Notes: generated by a model not told the origin, from the sequence alone. DNA of 39,048 nt from Cellulomonas sp. (GCA_031178625.1 JAPSIR010000003.1:6424-45471), one strand, 5' to 3'. Shown: positions 16,760 through 24,567, counted from the stretch's first letter. Program-made: numbers and translations.

Positions 16760-17242
16760 TCACGGCGCTGTGGCGGGCCGGGGCACCGGGACGACCGTCA
16801 CGACGTCCTGCAGTCCTGCGAAGTCGTCGGGGCTCGTGGTCCACAGGGGCAGGCCGTGCGCTGCCGCCGTCGCGGCGATCATGAGGTCGGCGATCCGGCG
16901 ACGGGGTGTCCGTCCGACGCCGTGCACCGCCGCCGCCGGACGGCCGTACAGGCGCGCCGCCTCGGCGTCGAACGGCAGCGGGTCGAACTCGCTCTCCGCG
17001 CGCGCCGACGTCGTCACCGGTGACGAGGTGCACGCCGGGGGGTCGAGCGCCGGAGCCGTGCGCGACAAGGCCGCGAACTCGGACCGAGGCACGAACTGCC
17101 GCTTGCGGCGCAGGGGGACGAGCTCGCCGATGCGGTGGCCGTCGCGAGTCACGGTGAACGCCTGGCCGCCCTCGACGGCGTCCATGATCTCCCTGGAACG
17201 CAGACGCAGGTCACGCTGGCTGATCTCCGGCTGAGCCGCCAT
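16760..17242 (-). CDS. Phd/YefM antitoxin fused to the remnant of a VapC toxin
   Basis: 160 residues from ATG 17242. Residues 1-67 are a Phd/YefM antitoxin DNA-binding region (ISQRDLRLRSREIMDAVEGGQAFTVTRDGHRIGELVPL). From about 84 the sequence becomes the C-terminal half of a PIN-domain VapC toxin: EFDPLPFDAEAARLYGR, IADLMIAATAAAHGLPLWT, SPDDFAGL. The antitoxin's toxin-binding tail and the toxin's first half, with its first Asp and Glu, are absent. Asp119 and Asp139/140 of the active site remain. An internal deletion of a phd-vapC pair explains this. The product cannot be an active nuclease but may still bind DNA. A palindrome lies just upstream. Confidence 0.8.
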   Translation of the reverse strand: MAAQPEISQRDLRLRSREIMDAVEGGQAFTVTRDGHRIGELVPLRRKRQFVPRSEFAALSRTAPALDPPACTSSPVTTSARAESEFDPLPFDAEAARLYGRPAAAVHGVGRTPRRRIADLMIAATAAAHGLPLWTTSPDDFAGLQDVVTVVPVPRPATAP

Positions 17243-17259
17243 GCGCCATGGTGGAAACG

Positions 17260-17278
17260 CGTGCCACGTCGTGGCACG
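17260..17278 (-). promoter_or_regulatory. Perfect palindrome upstream of the antitoxin start
   Basis: CGTGCCAC-GTC-GTGGCACG lies 18 bases upstream of ATG 17242, where Phd-type antitoxins bind to repress their own operon. It also follows the VOC gene's stop by 12 bases, so it could instead be that gene's terminator stem. Confidence 0.5.
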
Positions 17279-17289
17279 GCCGGCGCGAC

Positions 17290-17658
17290 TCATCGGTCCG
17301 GGAGCTGCTGGACCGCCCACTCGTTGCCGTCGGGGTCGCGGAACCCGGTGAACCGGCCCCAGGCGAGGTCCTCGACCGGGGGCGCGTCGACGCCGTGCGC
17401 CACGAGGTGCTCGCGCGCCGCGTCGGCGTCGTCGACGACGACCTGCAGGCCCTTCACCGACCCGGGCACCGCGTCGGTGATGCCCTCACCGATCGCGATG
17501 GAGCACGCCGAGCCCGGCGGGGTCAGCTGCACGAACCGGACCGTGTCGCTGACGCGGTGGTCGTGGTCCACGACGAAGCCGACCTGGTCGGCGTAGAAGG
17601 CCTTCGCGCGGTCCACGTCGCTGACCGGCACCATCACGAGCTCGAGCCTGAGGTCCAT
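17290..17658 (-). CDS. VOC family protein (glyoxalase/bleomycin-resistance fold)
   Basis: 122 residues from ATG 17658, GGGAG about six bases upstream. Both beta-alpha-beta-beta-beta modules are visible: MVPVSDVDRAKAFYADQVGFVVDHD (about 9-33) and GLQVVVDDADAAREHLVAHGVDAPPVEDLAWGRFTGFRDPDGNEWAVQQ (about 70-118). FRDPDGNEW contains the usual metal-ligand Glu. The family includes dioxygenases, isomerases and antibiotic-binding proteins; the substrate is not evident. It lies downstream of the ferritin-like/VIT gene on the same strand with a 92-bp gap. Confidence 0.9.
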   Translation of the reverse strand: MDLRLELVMVPVSDVDRAKAFYADQVGFVVDHDHRVSDTVRFVQLTPPGSACSIAIGEGITDAVPGSVKGLQVVVDDADAAREHLVAHGVDAPPVEDLAWGRFTGFRDPDGNEWAVQQLPDR

Positions 17659-17750
17659 CGCGCACTCCCAGCCTTGGGGTCGCCGACCCGACGTCGGCGG
17701 CAGTGCGGCCATGCTCCCGCGAGCCACCGACACCCGGCTGCGGCCGGGCG

Positions 17751-18968
17751 TCAGCCGACCGCGCCGGTGCCGAACGCCAGGCCCAGCACGTACGTGGCGG
17801 CGGCCGCGCCGAACCCGATCGCGAGCTGACGCAGCGCACGTCGCACGGGCGACGCCCCCGACAGCAGGCCGACGACCGACCCGGTGCCGAGCAGCGCGAG
17901 GCCGACGAGCCCCGCGGACCACGCCACGGCCGTCCAGCCCTCGGCGCCCAGCAGGTAGGGCAGCACCGGCACCAGTGCGCCGGACGCGAAGAAGCAGAAG
18001 CTGGCGATCGCCGCGCCCCACGCGGTGCCGATCGACTCGTGCTCGTCGCGCTCGGGGACGGCGGGTGGGTCCGCCGGCGCCTGGTCCGGTGCCTCGGCGG
18101 TGGGTGCCGGCGTCCCGCCGGGCAGCGTCGTCGTGGTCCGCAGCAGCGAGTTCGTCACCTGCTGCTGCGCCTCGTACTGGGCCAGCGACGCGAGGACGAC
18201 GTCGGCGCGCGTCTGCGCTTCGGCCGACGACATGCCGCGGGCCCGGTAGACGAGCGCGAGCTCGTTCGCGTCGACGTCCAGGTGCAGGAGTGCGGCGGCG
18301 GCCTCGGCGTCGGGCCGCGACGCCTCGAGCAGCTCCCGCTGCGAGCGAACGGACACGTACTCGCCGGCGCCCATCGACAGGGCCCCGGCGAGCAGACCCG
18401 CGAGCCCCGTGAGCAGCACGGTGCCGGTCGCCACGCCGGACGCGCCGATGCCGAGCACCAGCGCGAGGTTCGACACCAGGCCGTCGTTGGCGCCGAACAC
18501 GGCCGCGCGGAACGTGCCGCTGATCTGCTGGCGCCCGCGCATCGCGAGCCCGCGGACGACCTCCTCGTGGATCTGCTCGTCGGCGGCCATGCGGGGCGTC
18601 GCCTCGGCATCCCGCTCGTACGTCGACCGGGCCTCGGCGCGCTGCGCGAGGGCGAGCACGAACACCGACCCGAACCGCCGCGCGAGCCAGCCGAGCACGC
18701 GGCTGCGCCAGTCGCCGCGCAGCGGGCGGCCGACGTCGTGGCCCAGCAGCTCGAGCCAGTGCGACTCGTGCCGGCGCTCCGCCTCGGCGAGCGCGAGCAG
18801 GATGTCGCGCTCCTCGCCGGTGCGGCGCACCGCCAGATCCCGGTAGACGGACGCCTCGGCGCGCTCGTTGGCGAGGTTGCGGCGCCAGCGGCGCAGCTGG
18901 GCCGGTGTCGGGCGGGACGTGGCCGGCGCGGGGCCGGCGGGGCGGTCGGGTGACGCGGGGGTGCTCAT
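17751..18968 (-). CDS. Ferritin-like/VIT1 fusion, probable Fe/Mn transporter
   Basis: 405 residues. The N-terminal ferritin-like (erythrin) domain, about 28-140, has metal-ligand pattern residues in ERAEASVYRDLA (Glu35, Glu38), EAERRHESHW (Glu64, His67) and DEQIHEEV (Glu131, His134). The VIT1/CCC1 transporter follows: FRAAVFGANDGLVSNLALVLGIGAS, LSMGAGEYVSVRSQRE, a cytoplasmic helical region, a Pro/Ala-rich linker (about 283-305) and the last membrane segments. This matches the MbfA-like group of membrane-bound ferritins that export ferrous iron, so cytoplasmic iron or manganese detoxification is the likely role. ATG 18968 follows GGAGC. No iron box is visible upstream. Confidence 0.9.
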   Translation of the reverse strand: MSTPASPDRPAGPAPATSRPTPAQLRRWRRNLANERAEASVYRDLAVRRTGEERDILLALAEAERRHESHWLELLGHDVGRPLRGDWRSRVLGWLARRFGSVFVLALAQRAEARSTYERDAEATPRMAADEQIHEEVVRGLAMRGRQQISGTFRAAVFGANDGLVSNLALVLGIGASGVATGTVLLTGLAGLLAGALSMGAGEYVSVRSQRELLEASRPDAEAAAALLHLDVDANELALVYRARGMSSAEAQTRADVVLASLAQYEAQQQVTNSLLRTTTTLPGGTPAPTAEAPDQAPADPPAVPERDEHESIGTAWGAAIASFCFFASGALVPVLPYLLGAEGWTAVAWSAGLVGLALLGTGSVVGLLSGASPVRRALRQLAIGFGAAAATYVLGLAFGTGAVG

Positions 18969-19005
18969 GGTGCTCCGGGGACGACGACGGGTGCGCACGC
19001 GGACG

Positions 19006-19031
19006 AGCCCGGGACCGCGGGGTCCCGGGCT
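19006..19031 (-). promoter_or_regulatory. 11-bp-stem palindrome in the leader of the VIT gene
   Basis: AGCCCGGGACC and GGTCCCGGGCT are perfect inverted repeats around four bases. On the minus strand the element lies 117 bases after the LLM gene's stop and 38 bases before the VIT start, downstream of a possible promoter (TTATCG, 18 bases, TACGGT at 19048-19053). It may be a terminator for the upstream gene, an operator, or a leader hairpin. Confidence 0.5.
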
Positions 19032-19147
19032 GCGTCGGTGCACGGGCACCGTAGGCGCCGCCGGAGGGTTGCGATAACGGGCGACGGAGGGATGCCGCGG
19101 CCCCCCGCGCCGGGTTTCGGCCGTCCGAACGCGGCGCGCACCGAGGG

Positions 19148-20143
19148 TCAGGACGAGGGAGCGGCCTCCCGCAGCTTCGCCAGCAGCGGCTCGGCGGCCT
19201 CGTCGAGGAACCGCTCCTGGCCCTCGTCGCCCACCTGCACCACCGCGATGTCGGTGAAGCCGGCCTCCCAGTACGCCGACACCGCCTCGACGATCGCGTC
19301 GAGGTCGGGCCCGCACGGGATCTGCTCGGCGACGTCGTCGGGGCGGATGTACTGGCTCGCGGCGTCGAACGACTCGGTCGTCGGCAGGTCGGCGTTGACC
19401 TTCCAGCCGCCGCCGAACCAGCGGAACTGCTCGTGCGCGCGCTGCTTGGCCCGCTCCGGGTCGGGGTCCCACGAGATCGGGATCTGCCCGATCTTGCGCG
19501 ACGGGGTGTCCGCGAGGCCGTCCTCCGCGCGGGCGGCGTCCCACCGCTCGACGAGGTCGGCGTCCGGCTCGACGGCGATGAGGTGGTCCGCCAGGCCGCT
19601 GAAGCGCGAGATCGACTGGTTGCCGGACACGGCGGCGCCGATCTCGAGCGGCTCGTCGGGCAGGTCCCACAGCTTCGCGGAGTCGACGCGGAAGTGGACG
19701 CCCTCGTACGTGACGCGCTCCCCGGACAGCAGCTCGTGGATGATCTCGAGCGCCTCCTCGAGCAGGTCGTGCCGCTCGCCGACGGCGGGCCAGCGCTCGC
19801 CGACGACGTGCTCGTTGAGGTTCTCGCCCGCGCCGACGCCGAGCGTGAACCGGTTCTCCGAGAGGATCGCGAGCGTCGCCGCCTTCTGCGCCACGACCGC
19901 CGGGTGGTACCGGATGGTCGGGCACGTCACGTACGTCATGAGGTCGATGCGCTGCGTCGCCTGGGCGACGGCGCCCAGCATCGTCCACGCGTACGACGCG
20001 TGCCCCTGCTCCTCCAGCCACGGGAAGTAGTGGTCGGACGACACGGCGAAGTCGAACCCGAGCCGGTCGGCCGCCTGCGCGTACCGGACCAGCTCGCGCG
20101 GCCCGGACTGCTCGGTCATGAGGGTGTACCCGAATCGCGTCAT
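19148..20143 (-). CDS. LLM class oxidoreductase, probably F420-dependent
   Basis: 331 residues with the luciferase-like TIM-barrel pattern: MTRFGYTLMTEQSGPRELVRYAQAADRLGFDFAVSSDHYFPW, IRYHPAVVAQKAATLAILSENRFTLGVGAGENLNEHVVG, RVDSAKLWDLPDEPLEIGAAVSG. The last two are the signatures of the F420-dependent glucose-6-phosphate dehydrogenase/hydride-transferase branch (TIGR03557 type). F420 rather than FMN as cofactor is inferred from family. It probably reduces or oxidises an unknown small molecule in the cytoplasm. 55 bases separate it from the Gfo/Idh/MocA gene upstream on the same strand. It resembles, as a distant paralogue, the oxidoreductase at 28512. Confidence 0.9.
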   Translation of the reverse strand: MTRFGYTLMTEQSGPRELVRYAQAADRLGFDFAVSSDHYFPWLEEQGHASYAWTMLGAVAQATQRIDLMTYVTCPTIRYHPAVVAQKAATLAILSENRFTLGVGAGENLNEHVVGERWPAVGERHDLLEEALEIIHELLSGERVTYEGVHFRVDSAKLWDLPDEPLEIGAAVSGNQSISRFSGLADHLIAVEPDADLVERWDAARAEDGLADTPSRKIGQIPISWDPDPERAKQRAHEQFRWFGGGWKVNADLPTTESFDAASQYIRPDDVAEQIPCGPDLDAIVEAVSAYWEAGFTDIAVVQVGDEGQERFLDEAAEPLLAKLREAAPSS

Positions 20144-20198
20144 GCCACGAGCGTGGCGCGGCCGTCGGGGTTCGGCATCCGGAGCCGCGGCGGCGGCG

Positions 20199-21323
20199 TC
20201 AGGCGTCCGCCCACGCCTCCGCGGCGGTCGTCACGGGCTCGCCCGTGCGGGCCGACTCCTCCATCGCGAGGCCCAGCAGGTGGTCCTGGATGCCGTCGGC
20301 GAGCGGGTACGGCGGCGGCGCGTCGCCGCGCACCCACGCGCCGGTGAGGTCGAGCAGGTGCGCCACGGCGACGTCGTCGTCCGCGAGCCGGGCGCCCGTG
20401 AACGGGTTGCGGTAGAGCACGCGCCCCTCGAGGGAAAGGTGCTCGAGGTCGAAGCCGTCGAGGTCCTGCTCGATGCCGGACTGCCGGCGCGCGATCCGCG
20501 ACGTCAGGACCGTGCGGGGGTCGAGCCAGCGGGTCACGTCGTCGCCGACCACCTCGCCCAGTGACCCGCGCACCACGATGCGGTTGCTGCGCAGCGGGTT
20601 GTGCCACTGGTTGTCGGTGAAGTCGTACAGGACGTGGCGGCCGTCACCGAGGTCGATGGTGGCGAGCAGGGTCCGGGCCGGCGCGGGCTCGGTGGCGTCG
20701 GTCCAGCCGTGGCGCGTGATCGGGTCGACGAGCGGCGCGGTGAACGCGCGCGCGTGCACGGTGGTGGCGCCGCGGCCAGCCCCGAGCAGCCGGCGCGCGA
20801 GCCCGACCGCGTGGTACAGGTGCGTCGAGGAGACCTGCACGCTCGTCGGCGTGCCGATGAGGCCGTCGTCGACGACCCGCTGCCGCGCCTGGTGCGCGGG
20901 CATGAACGGGCTGTGCTCGGCGACCTGCACGAGGCCGCTCGCGCCGACGTCCGCCCAGAGGCTGCGCAGACCGTCGACGTCCGGCGCGGGGGGTGTCTCC
21001 GCCAGCACGGGCACCGACGCCTCGACCAGCTCCCGCACGACCTCGGGCGTCACGGGCCACGGCGTCGCGGTCACGACGAGCTCGGGCCGGTCGGGCGCCG
21101 GGCCGGCCCCGGGGACTGCGCCAGTGACGAGCTCCTCGACGGTCCGGACCGTCGGCACGCCCCACTGCGCCTCGACCTCCGCGCCGCGCTCGGCGGTCCG
21201 CGTCACGACGCCCGTGCACGTGAAGCGCTCCGGCATGAGCCGGGCCACGCGCACGAAGAACTCGGCGCGCCAGCCGGAGCCGATCACGCCGAACCGGACG
21301 GGTGCGGGGGTGGACTGCGTCAT
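20199..21323 (-). CDS. Gfo/Idh/MocA family NAD(P)-dependent oxidoreductase
   Basis: 374 residues from ATG 21323, with GAGGACG about five bases upstream; the frame is open further but without conserved sequence. The N-terminal Rossmann fold has RFGVIGSGWRAEFFVRVA (glycine-rich loop), and VVTATPWPVTPEVVRELVEASVPVLAETPPA where the family's usual E-K-P motif is replaced by E-T-P. Loss of that lysine, normally part of the active site, is notable. The C-terminal substrate domain follows (about 130-345). Family members act on sugars, inositols or related alcohols; the substrate here is unknown. Confidence 0.88.
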   Translation of the reverse strand: MTQSTPAPVRFGVIGSGWRAEFFVRVARLMPERFTCTGVVTRTAERGAEVEAQWGVPTVRTVEELVTGAVPGAGPAPDRPELVVTATPWPVTPEVVRELVEASVPVLAETPPAPDVDGLRSLWADVGASGLVQVAEHSPFMPAHQARQRVVDDGLIGTPTSVQVSSTHLYHAVGLARRLLGAGRGATTVHARAFTAPLVDPITRHGWTDATEPAPARTLLATIDLGDGRHVLYDFTDNQWHNPLRSNRIVVRGSLGEVVGDDVTRWLDPRTVLTSRIARRQSGIEQDLDGFDLEHLSLEGRVLYRNPFTGARLADDDVAVAHLLDLTGAWVRGDAPPPYPLADGIQDHLLGLAMEESARTGEPVTTAAEAWADA

Positions 21324-21543
21324 GGGGACGTCCTCGTCGTCGAGCGGTTGCGTCCCGTCGACAGTAGCCGCGGCCGTGCCGGGCGCCTCCCGGGACGCCC
21401 GCGGTGGGACGCGGGGGCGTGCAGGCGAGGCTGTGGTCGGGCGGGCGCCCACAGCCACCGGGTCGGCCGTGCGCGCCCACGCCGCCACGTGGCACGGTGT
21501 GGACGCCGGCACCCCGCCGGCGCCGACCCCGGAGGTGGCGTCC

Positions 21544-22257
21544 GTGCGCGTGATCGACGCCGTCGTCGTCCTGCTCCGCCTCGCCGCGGCGACGGTCGCG
21601 CTGGCGGGCACGCAGTCGGTCTGGCGCGACGGCCACCTCGCGGGGCTCGTCTACTTCACCAACATCTCCAACCTGTCGTTCGCGGTCGTGATCCTCTGGG
21701 CGGCCGTCGCGTCGGCGCTGGGGCGCGGGCAGCCGCCGGCGGTGCTCAAGGGCGGCGTCACGCTGTTCCTCGTGATCACGGGGCTGGTCTCGTGGCTCGT
21801 GCTCGCGCCCGAGGCTCCCGGCGCGCCCGTCCTGGCCTTCGGGCTCACCGGCGGGCAGATCGAGCACGAGGTGACGCCGGTGCTCGCGGTCCTGGACTTC
21901 GTCGTGCTCGACGCGCACCGACGGCTGCGGTGGCGCGCCGCCGGGTGGTGGGTGGCCGGCCTGCTCGTCTACTGCGCCTTCTCGACGGTGCGCGGCCTGG
22001 TCCGTCCCGAGCTCGGCTACCCGTACGGGTTCATCGACCTGGCGGCCCTCGGCTGGGGCGGGCTGACCCTGAACGTCCTGCTGTACGGCGCGGCGTTCGC
22101 GCTCCTGGGGCTGCTGCTCGTGCTCGTCGACCGTCGTCTGCCGCGGGCGGCGCTGCTCGGCACGGCGGGCCGCGGGCCGACGTCCGTCCCGGCGTCGCCG
22201 GCCCCGCGCGCCGCCGCCCCGCCCGGCGGCCCGGAGCGGCAGGCGCACGGGTCCTGA
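21544..22257 (+). CDS. Pr6Pr family membrane protein
   Basis: 237 residues from GTG 21544 with GGAGG at 21531-21535. Six hydrophobic segments. YFTNISNLSFAVVILWAA, IEHEVTPVLAVLDFVVLDAHRRLRW and YPYGFIDLAALGWGG are the characteristic pieces of the Pr6Pr family, related to the FAR-17a/AIG1 hydrolases. In the eukaryotic relatives Thr and His residues in such positions hydrolyse lipid esters; here TNIS and the His of IEHEV fit, but activity is inference. A Pro/Ala-rich cytoplasmic tail of about 35 residues ends the protein. The divergent gap of 220 bp to the oxidoreductase gene holds no clear operator. Confidence 0.85.
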   Translation: MRVIDAVVVLLRLAAATVALAGTQSVWRDGHLAGLVYFTNISNLSFAVVILWAAVASALGRGQPPAVLKGGVTLFLVITGLVSWLVLAPEAPGAPVLAFGLTGGQIEHEVTPVLAVLDFVVLDAHRRLRWRAAGWWVAGLLVYCAFSTVRGLVRPELGYPYGFIDLAALGWGGLTLNVLLYGAAFALLGLLLVLVDRRLPRAALLGTAGRGPTSVPASPAPRAAAPPGGPERQAHGS

Positions 22258-22264
22258 CCGCCGC

Positions 22265-22302
22265 ACAACGTTGTAGATGAATCGCTTAACAACGTTGTAG
22301 AT
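22265..22302 (+). promoter_or_regulatory. Twin ACAACGTTGTAGAT operator sites
   Basis: The 14-base sequence ACAACGTTGTAGAT occurs twice, at 22265-22278 and 22289-22302, exactly 24 bases apart. Its core ACAACGTTGT is a perfect palindrome. Two identical palindromic sites on nearly the same face of the helix upstream of the arabinanase gene suggest cooperative binding by a sugar-responsive regulator, perhaps of the LacI or GntR/AraR type. Confidence 0.75.
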
Positions 22303-22318
22303 CACGCACCGGGCCGCC

Positions 22319-22334
22319 ATGTTTGCGCTCACAT
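22319..22334 (+). promoter_or_regulatory. LacI-family-type operator
   Basis: ATGTTTGCGCTCACAT is an imperfect palindrome (six of eight half-site matches) with the central GC-GC of LacI-family operators, close to the TGTTAGCGCTAACA sites found before actinobacterial glycoside-hydrolase genes. It lies 29 bases before the arabinanase start. Confidence 0.65.
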
Positions 22335-22362
22335 CTCGTCCCCGGCAACGAAGGCGGTACCC

Positions 22363-23772
22363 GTGATGCGACGACGACCCACCCACCGCACGAGGGCTCG
22401 CGCCCTCGTCACGGCCGCAGCGGCGGCCCTCGTCGCCGGCCTCGTCGGCACGGCGACGGCACCACCGGCGCAGGCCGCCCCCGCCCCGGTCGTGTCCGCG
22501 CAGTCGGGGCGCTGCCTCGACGTCGCGGGCAACGACGCGACCGCGGGCGCCGCGATCCAGATCTGGGACTGCAACGGCGTCGCCGGCCAGGGCTGGGAGC
22601 TGACGGCCGCCGGCGAGCTGCGCACGTTCACCGGCACCCGCTGCCTCGACGCGCTGAACTGGGGCACCTCCCCGGGCACGGCGCTCATCTCGTGGAGCTG
22701 CACCGGCGGCGCCAACCAGCGGTTCGCGCGCGGGGCGAACGGCAGCCTCGTGCACCAGCAGTCCGGCCTGTGCGTCGACGTCAGCAACGGGCGCACCGCG
22801 AACGGCACCGCCGTCGCGCTGTGGACCTGCAACGGCCGCGACAACCAGCGCTGGACCATCGGCACCGCCGGCGGCGGCGACGGCGGCACGCCGCCCGCGG
22901 CGTACCCCGGCCCGGGCGTCGTCACCGGCGCGACCTGGGCGCACGACCCCACCGTCGTCAAGCGTCCCGACGGCTCGTACCTCGTCGCGACGACGGGGCG
23001 CGGCATCCCGCTCAAGACGTCGCGCGACCGCACGGCGTGGTCCGACGCGGGCGCCGCGTTCCCCAACGGCACGCCGTGGACGTCCGCGCACACCACCGGC
23101 GACCTGTGGGCGCCCGACCTGTCGTACCGCGACGGGCAGTACTGGCTGTACTACTCGGCGTCGTCGTTCGGCAGCCGCAACTCGGGCATCTACCTGGCGA
23201 CCAGCCCCTCCGGGAACGCCGGCACGTGGACGAACCGCGGCCTCGTCGTCAGCACCACGGAGGCCAGCGACCACAACGCGATCGACTCCGACCTCGTCAC
23301 CGACGCGCAGGGCCGGCTGTGGATGAGCTACGGCTCGTTCTGGACCGGCATCAAGATGATCGAGATCGACCCCGCGACCGGTCTGCGCCGGGGCAGCGCG
23401 ATCCACTCGCTCGCGACCCGCAGCGCCGGCATCGAGGCGCCCGACATCCTGTACCGCGACGGCTACTACTACCTGTTCGTGTCGTTCGACCGCTGCTGCC
23501 AGGGCGCCGACAGCACGTACCGGATCGCGGTCGGCCGCTCGACGAGCGTCACAGGCCCGTACGTCGACCGTGCCGGCACGCGCATGACGAGCGGCGGCGG
23601 CACGGAGATCCTCGCCGGCCGCGGGTCCGTGAACGGCCCCGGGCACAGCGCCACGCTGCGGGACACCGACGGCGACGTGCTCTTCTACCACTGGTACACC
23701 GACGCCGGGGACGCCCGCCTCGGCATCAACCTGCTGGGCTGGGACTCCGCCGGCTGGCCGTACGTCAGGTGA
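22363..23772 (+). CDS. Secreted arabinan endo-1,5-alpha-L-arabinosidase (CBM13-GH43)
   Basis: 469 residues from GTG 22363 (ATG 22366 is an equal alternative; GAAGG at 22350-22354). Signal peptide 1-38, cleavage after AQA. A ricin-type CBM13 lectin module (about 43-166) has three subdomains ending in QGW, NQRF and NQRW. A Gly-rich linker (about 168-178) leads to a GH43 five-blade propeller. Catalytic residues: base Asp195 (AHDPTVV), pKa modulator Asp308 (NAIDSD), acid Glu359 (GIEAPD); His428 (PGHSA) is the usual metal-site histidine. SFDRCCQG is typical of endo-arabinanases. It should cut alpha-1,5-arabinan outside the cell. The lectin at the N-terminus is less usual than at the C-terminus. 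Two operator classes precede it. Confidence 0.93.
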   Translation: MMRRRPTHRTRARALVTAAAAALVAGLVGTATAPPAQAAPAPVVSAQSGRCLDVAGNDATAGAAIQIWDCNGVAGQGWELTAAGELRTFTGTRCLDALNWGTSPGTALISWSCTGGANQRFARGANGSLVHQQSGLCVDVSNGRTANGTAVALWTCNGRDNQRWTIGTAGGGDGGTPPAAYPGPGVVTGATWAHDPTVVKRPDGSYLVATTGRGIPLKTSRDRTAWSDAGAAFPNGTPWTSAHTTGDLWAPDLSYRDGQYWLYYSASSFGSRNSGIYLATSPSGNAGTWTNRGLVVSTTEASDHNAIDSDLVTDAQGRLWMSYGSFWTGIKMIEIDPATGLRRGSAIHSLATRSAGIEAPDILYRDGYYYLFVSFDRCCQGADSTYRIAVGRSTSVTGPYVDRAGTRMTSGGGTEILAGRGSVNGPGHSATLRDTDGDVLFYHWYTDAGDARLGINLLGWDSAGWPYVR

Positions 23773-24439
23773 CCGGACCCGGCCGGACGTCGCCCCGCGC
23801 GGCGTCCGGCCGGGTGCTGCCGTCCACGGCTCCCGGCTCCCGCACCGGCTCGTCCCGCACCGGCTCGTCCCGGTCCGACGCACCGCCGTCGGAGAACAGC
23901 TGCCACACCGGCCCGAACACGCACCACAGCACCATGACGAGCGTCGCGCGCCCGGCCCACCCGGCGAGCACCGCGCGCTGCTCCGGTGCCGACGCGATGA
24001 GCGCCAGCACGCCGAGGATCCCGCACGCGACCGCCCAAGCGAGCACGACCCGCAGCCACAGGCGCCACTCGTGGCGCAGCGCCGCGCGTCCCCGCTTCGG
24101 GACCACCGGCGGACGCGGCCCGTCGAAGTAGCGCCACGCCACCCAGCCGTCGACCTTCTCGACGGTCCACCGTCCGAACGCCACCGTGTAGCCCAGGTAC
24201 ACCGCCGCGAGCCCGTGCGACCAGGTCGGCTCGGCGCCGGCGAGCAGGTCGCCGACGGTCGCGACGAGCAGCACCACCTCGATCACCGGCTCGCACAGCA
24301 GCAGCACCGTGGACAGGCGCCGGCGCCGCAGCACGTACCGGGCGGCCACCGCCGCCGCGAGGAACACCCAGAACGCCACCTCGCACGCCACCACGAGCGC
24401 GGCCACGGGGTGGTCGAAGACCCAGTCGATCGCCGTCAT
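23765..24439 (-). CDS. Integral membrane protein of unknown function
   Basis: 224 residues from ATG 24439 with five or so membrane segments (near 13-35, 43-64, 74-88, 128-148, 157-178). GYTVAFGRWTVEKVDGWVAWRYFDGPRPP between the third and fourth is distinctive but I cannot tie it to a named family. The tail has a DEPVRDEPVRE repeat produced by a 15-bp DNA duplication. The last eight bases overlap the end of the arabinanase gene on the other strand. Its start is 140 bases from the histidine kinase gene, which runs in the opposite direction. Confidence 0.8.
   Translation of the reverse strand: MTAIDWVFDHPVAALVVACEVAFWVFLAAAVAARYVLRRRRLSTVLLLCEPVIEVVLLVATVGDLLAGAEPTWSHGLAAVYLGYTVAFGRWTVEKVDGWVAWRYFDGPRPPVVPKRGRAALRHEWRLWLRVVLAWAVACGILGVLALIASAPEQRAVLAGWAGRATLVMVLWCVFGPVWQLFSDGGASDRDEPVRDEPVREPGAVDGSTRPDAARGDVRPGPVT
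23840..23869. repeat. 15-bp tandem repeat inside the membrane protein gene
   Basis: Two copies of a 15-base unit lie in the 3' part of the minus-strand gene and encode the RDEPV repeats. Being in frame, it leaves the gene open. Confidence 0.75.
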
Positions 24440-24567
24440 GGCCCCACCGTCGCGTGGCGGCAGGCGTGGACGCGTCGGGCGGACGGACCGTCCCGGCGGC
24501 GCGCACCGGCCGTCCGCAGGAGGCCGGCGTCCTCCCTTCGGACGACGGGCCCCGCGCGGACGTCTGC

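Noticed and set aside
18969-19147. An iron box before the ferritin-like/VIT gene
   Set aside because: No sequence in the gap resembles the TTAGGTTAGCC-type consensus; only the GC-rich palindrome is present.
20644-23883. A 1079-codon open frame on the minus strand
   Set aside because: It is antisense to the Pr6Pr and CBM13-GH43 genes and rich in Arg, Pro, Ala and Gly with no domain. High GC keeps stops rare in such frames.
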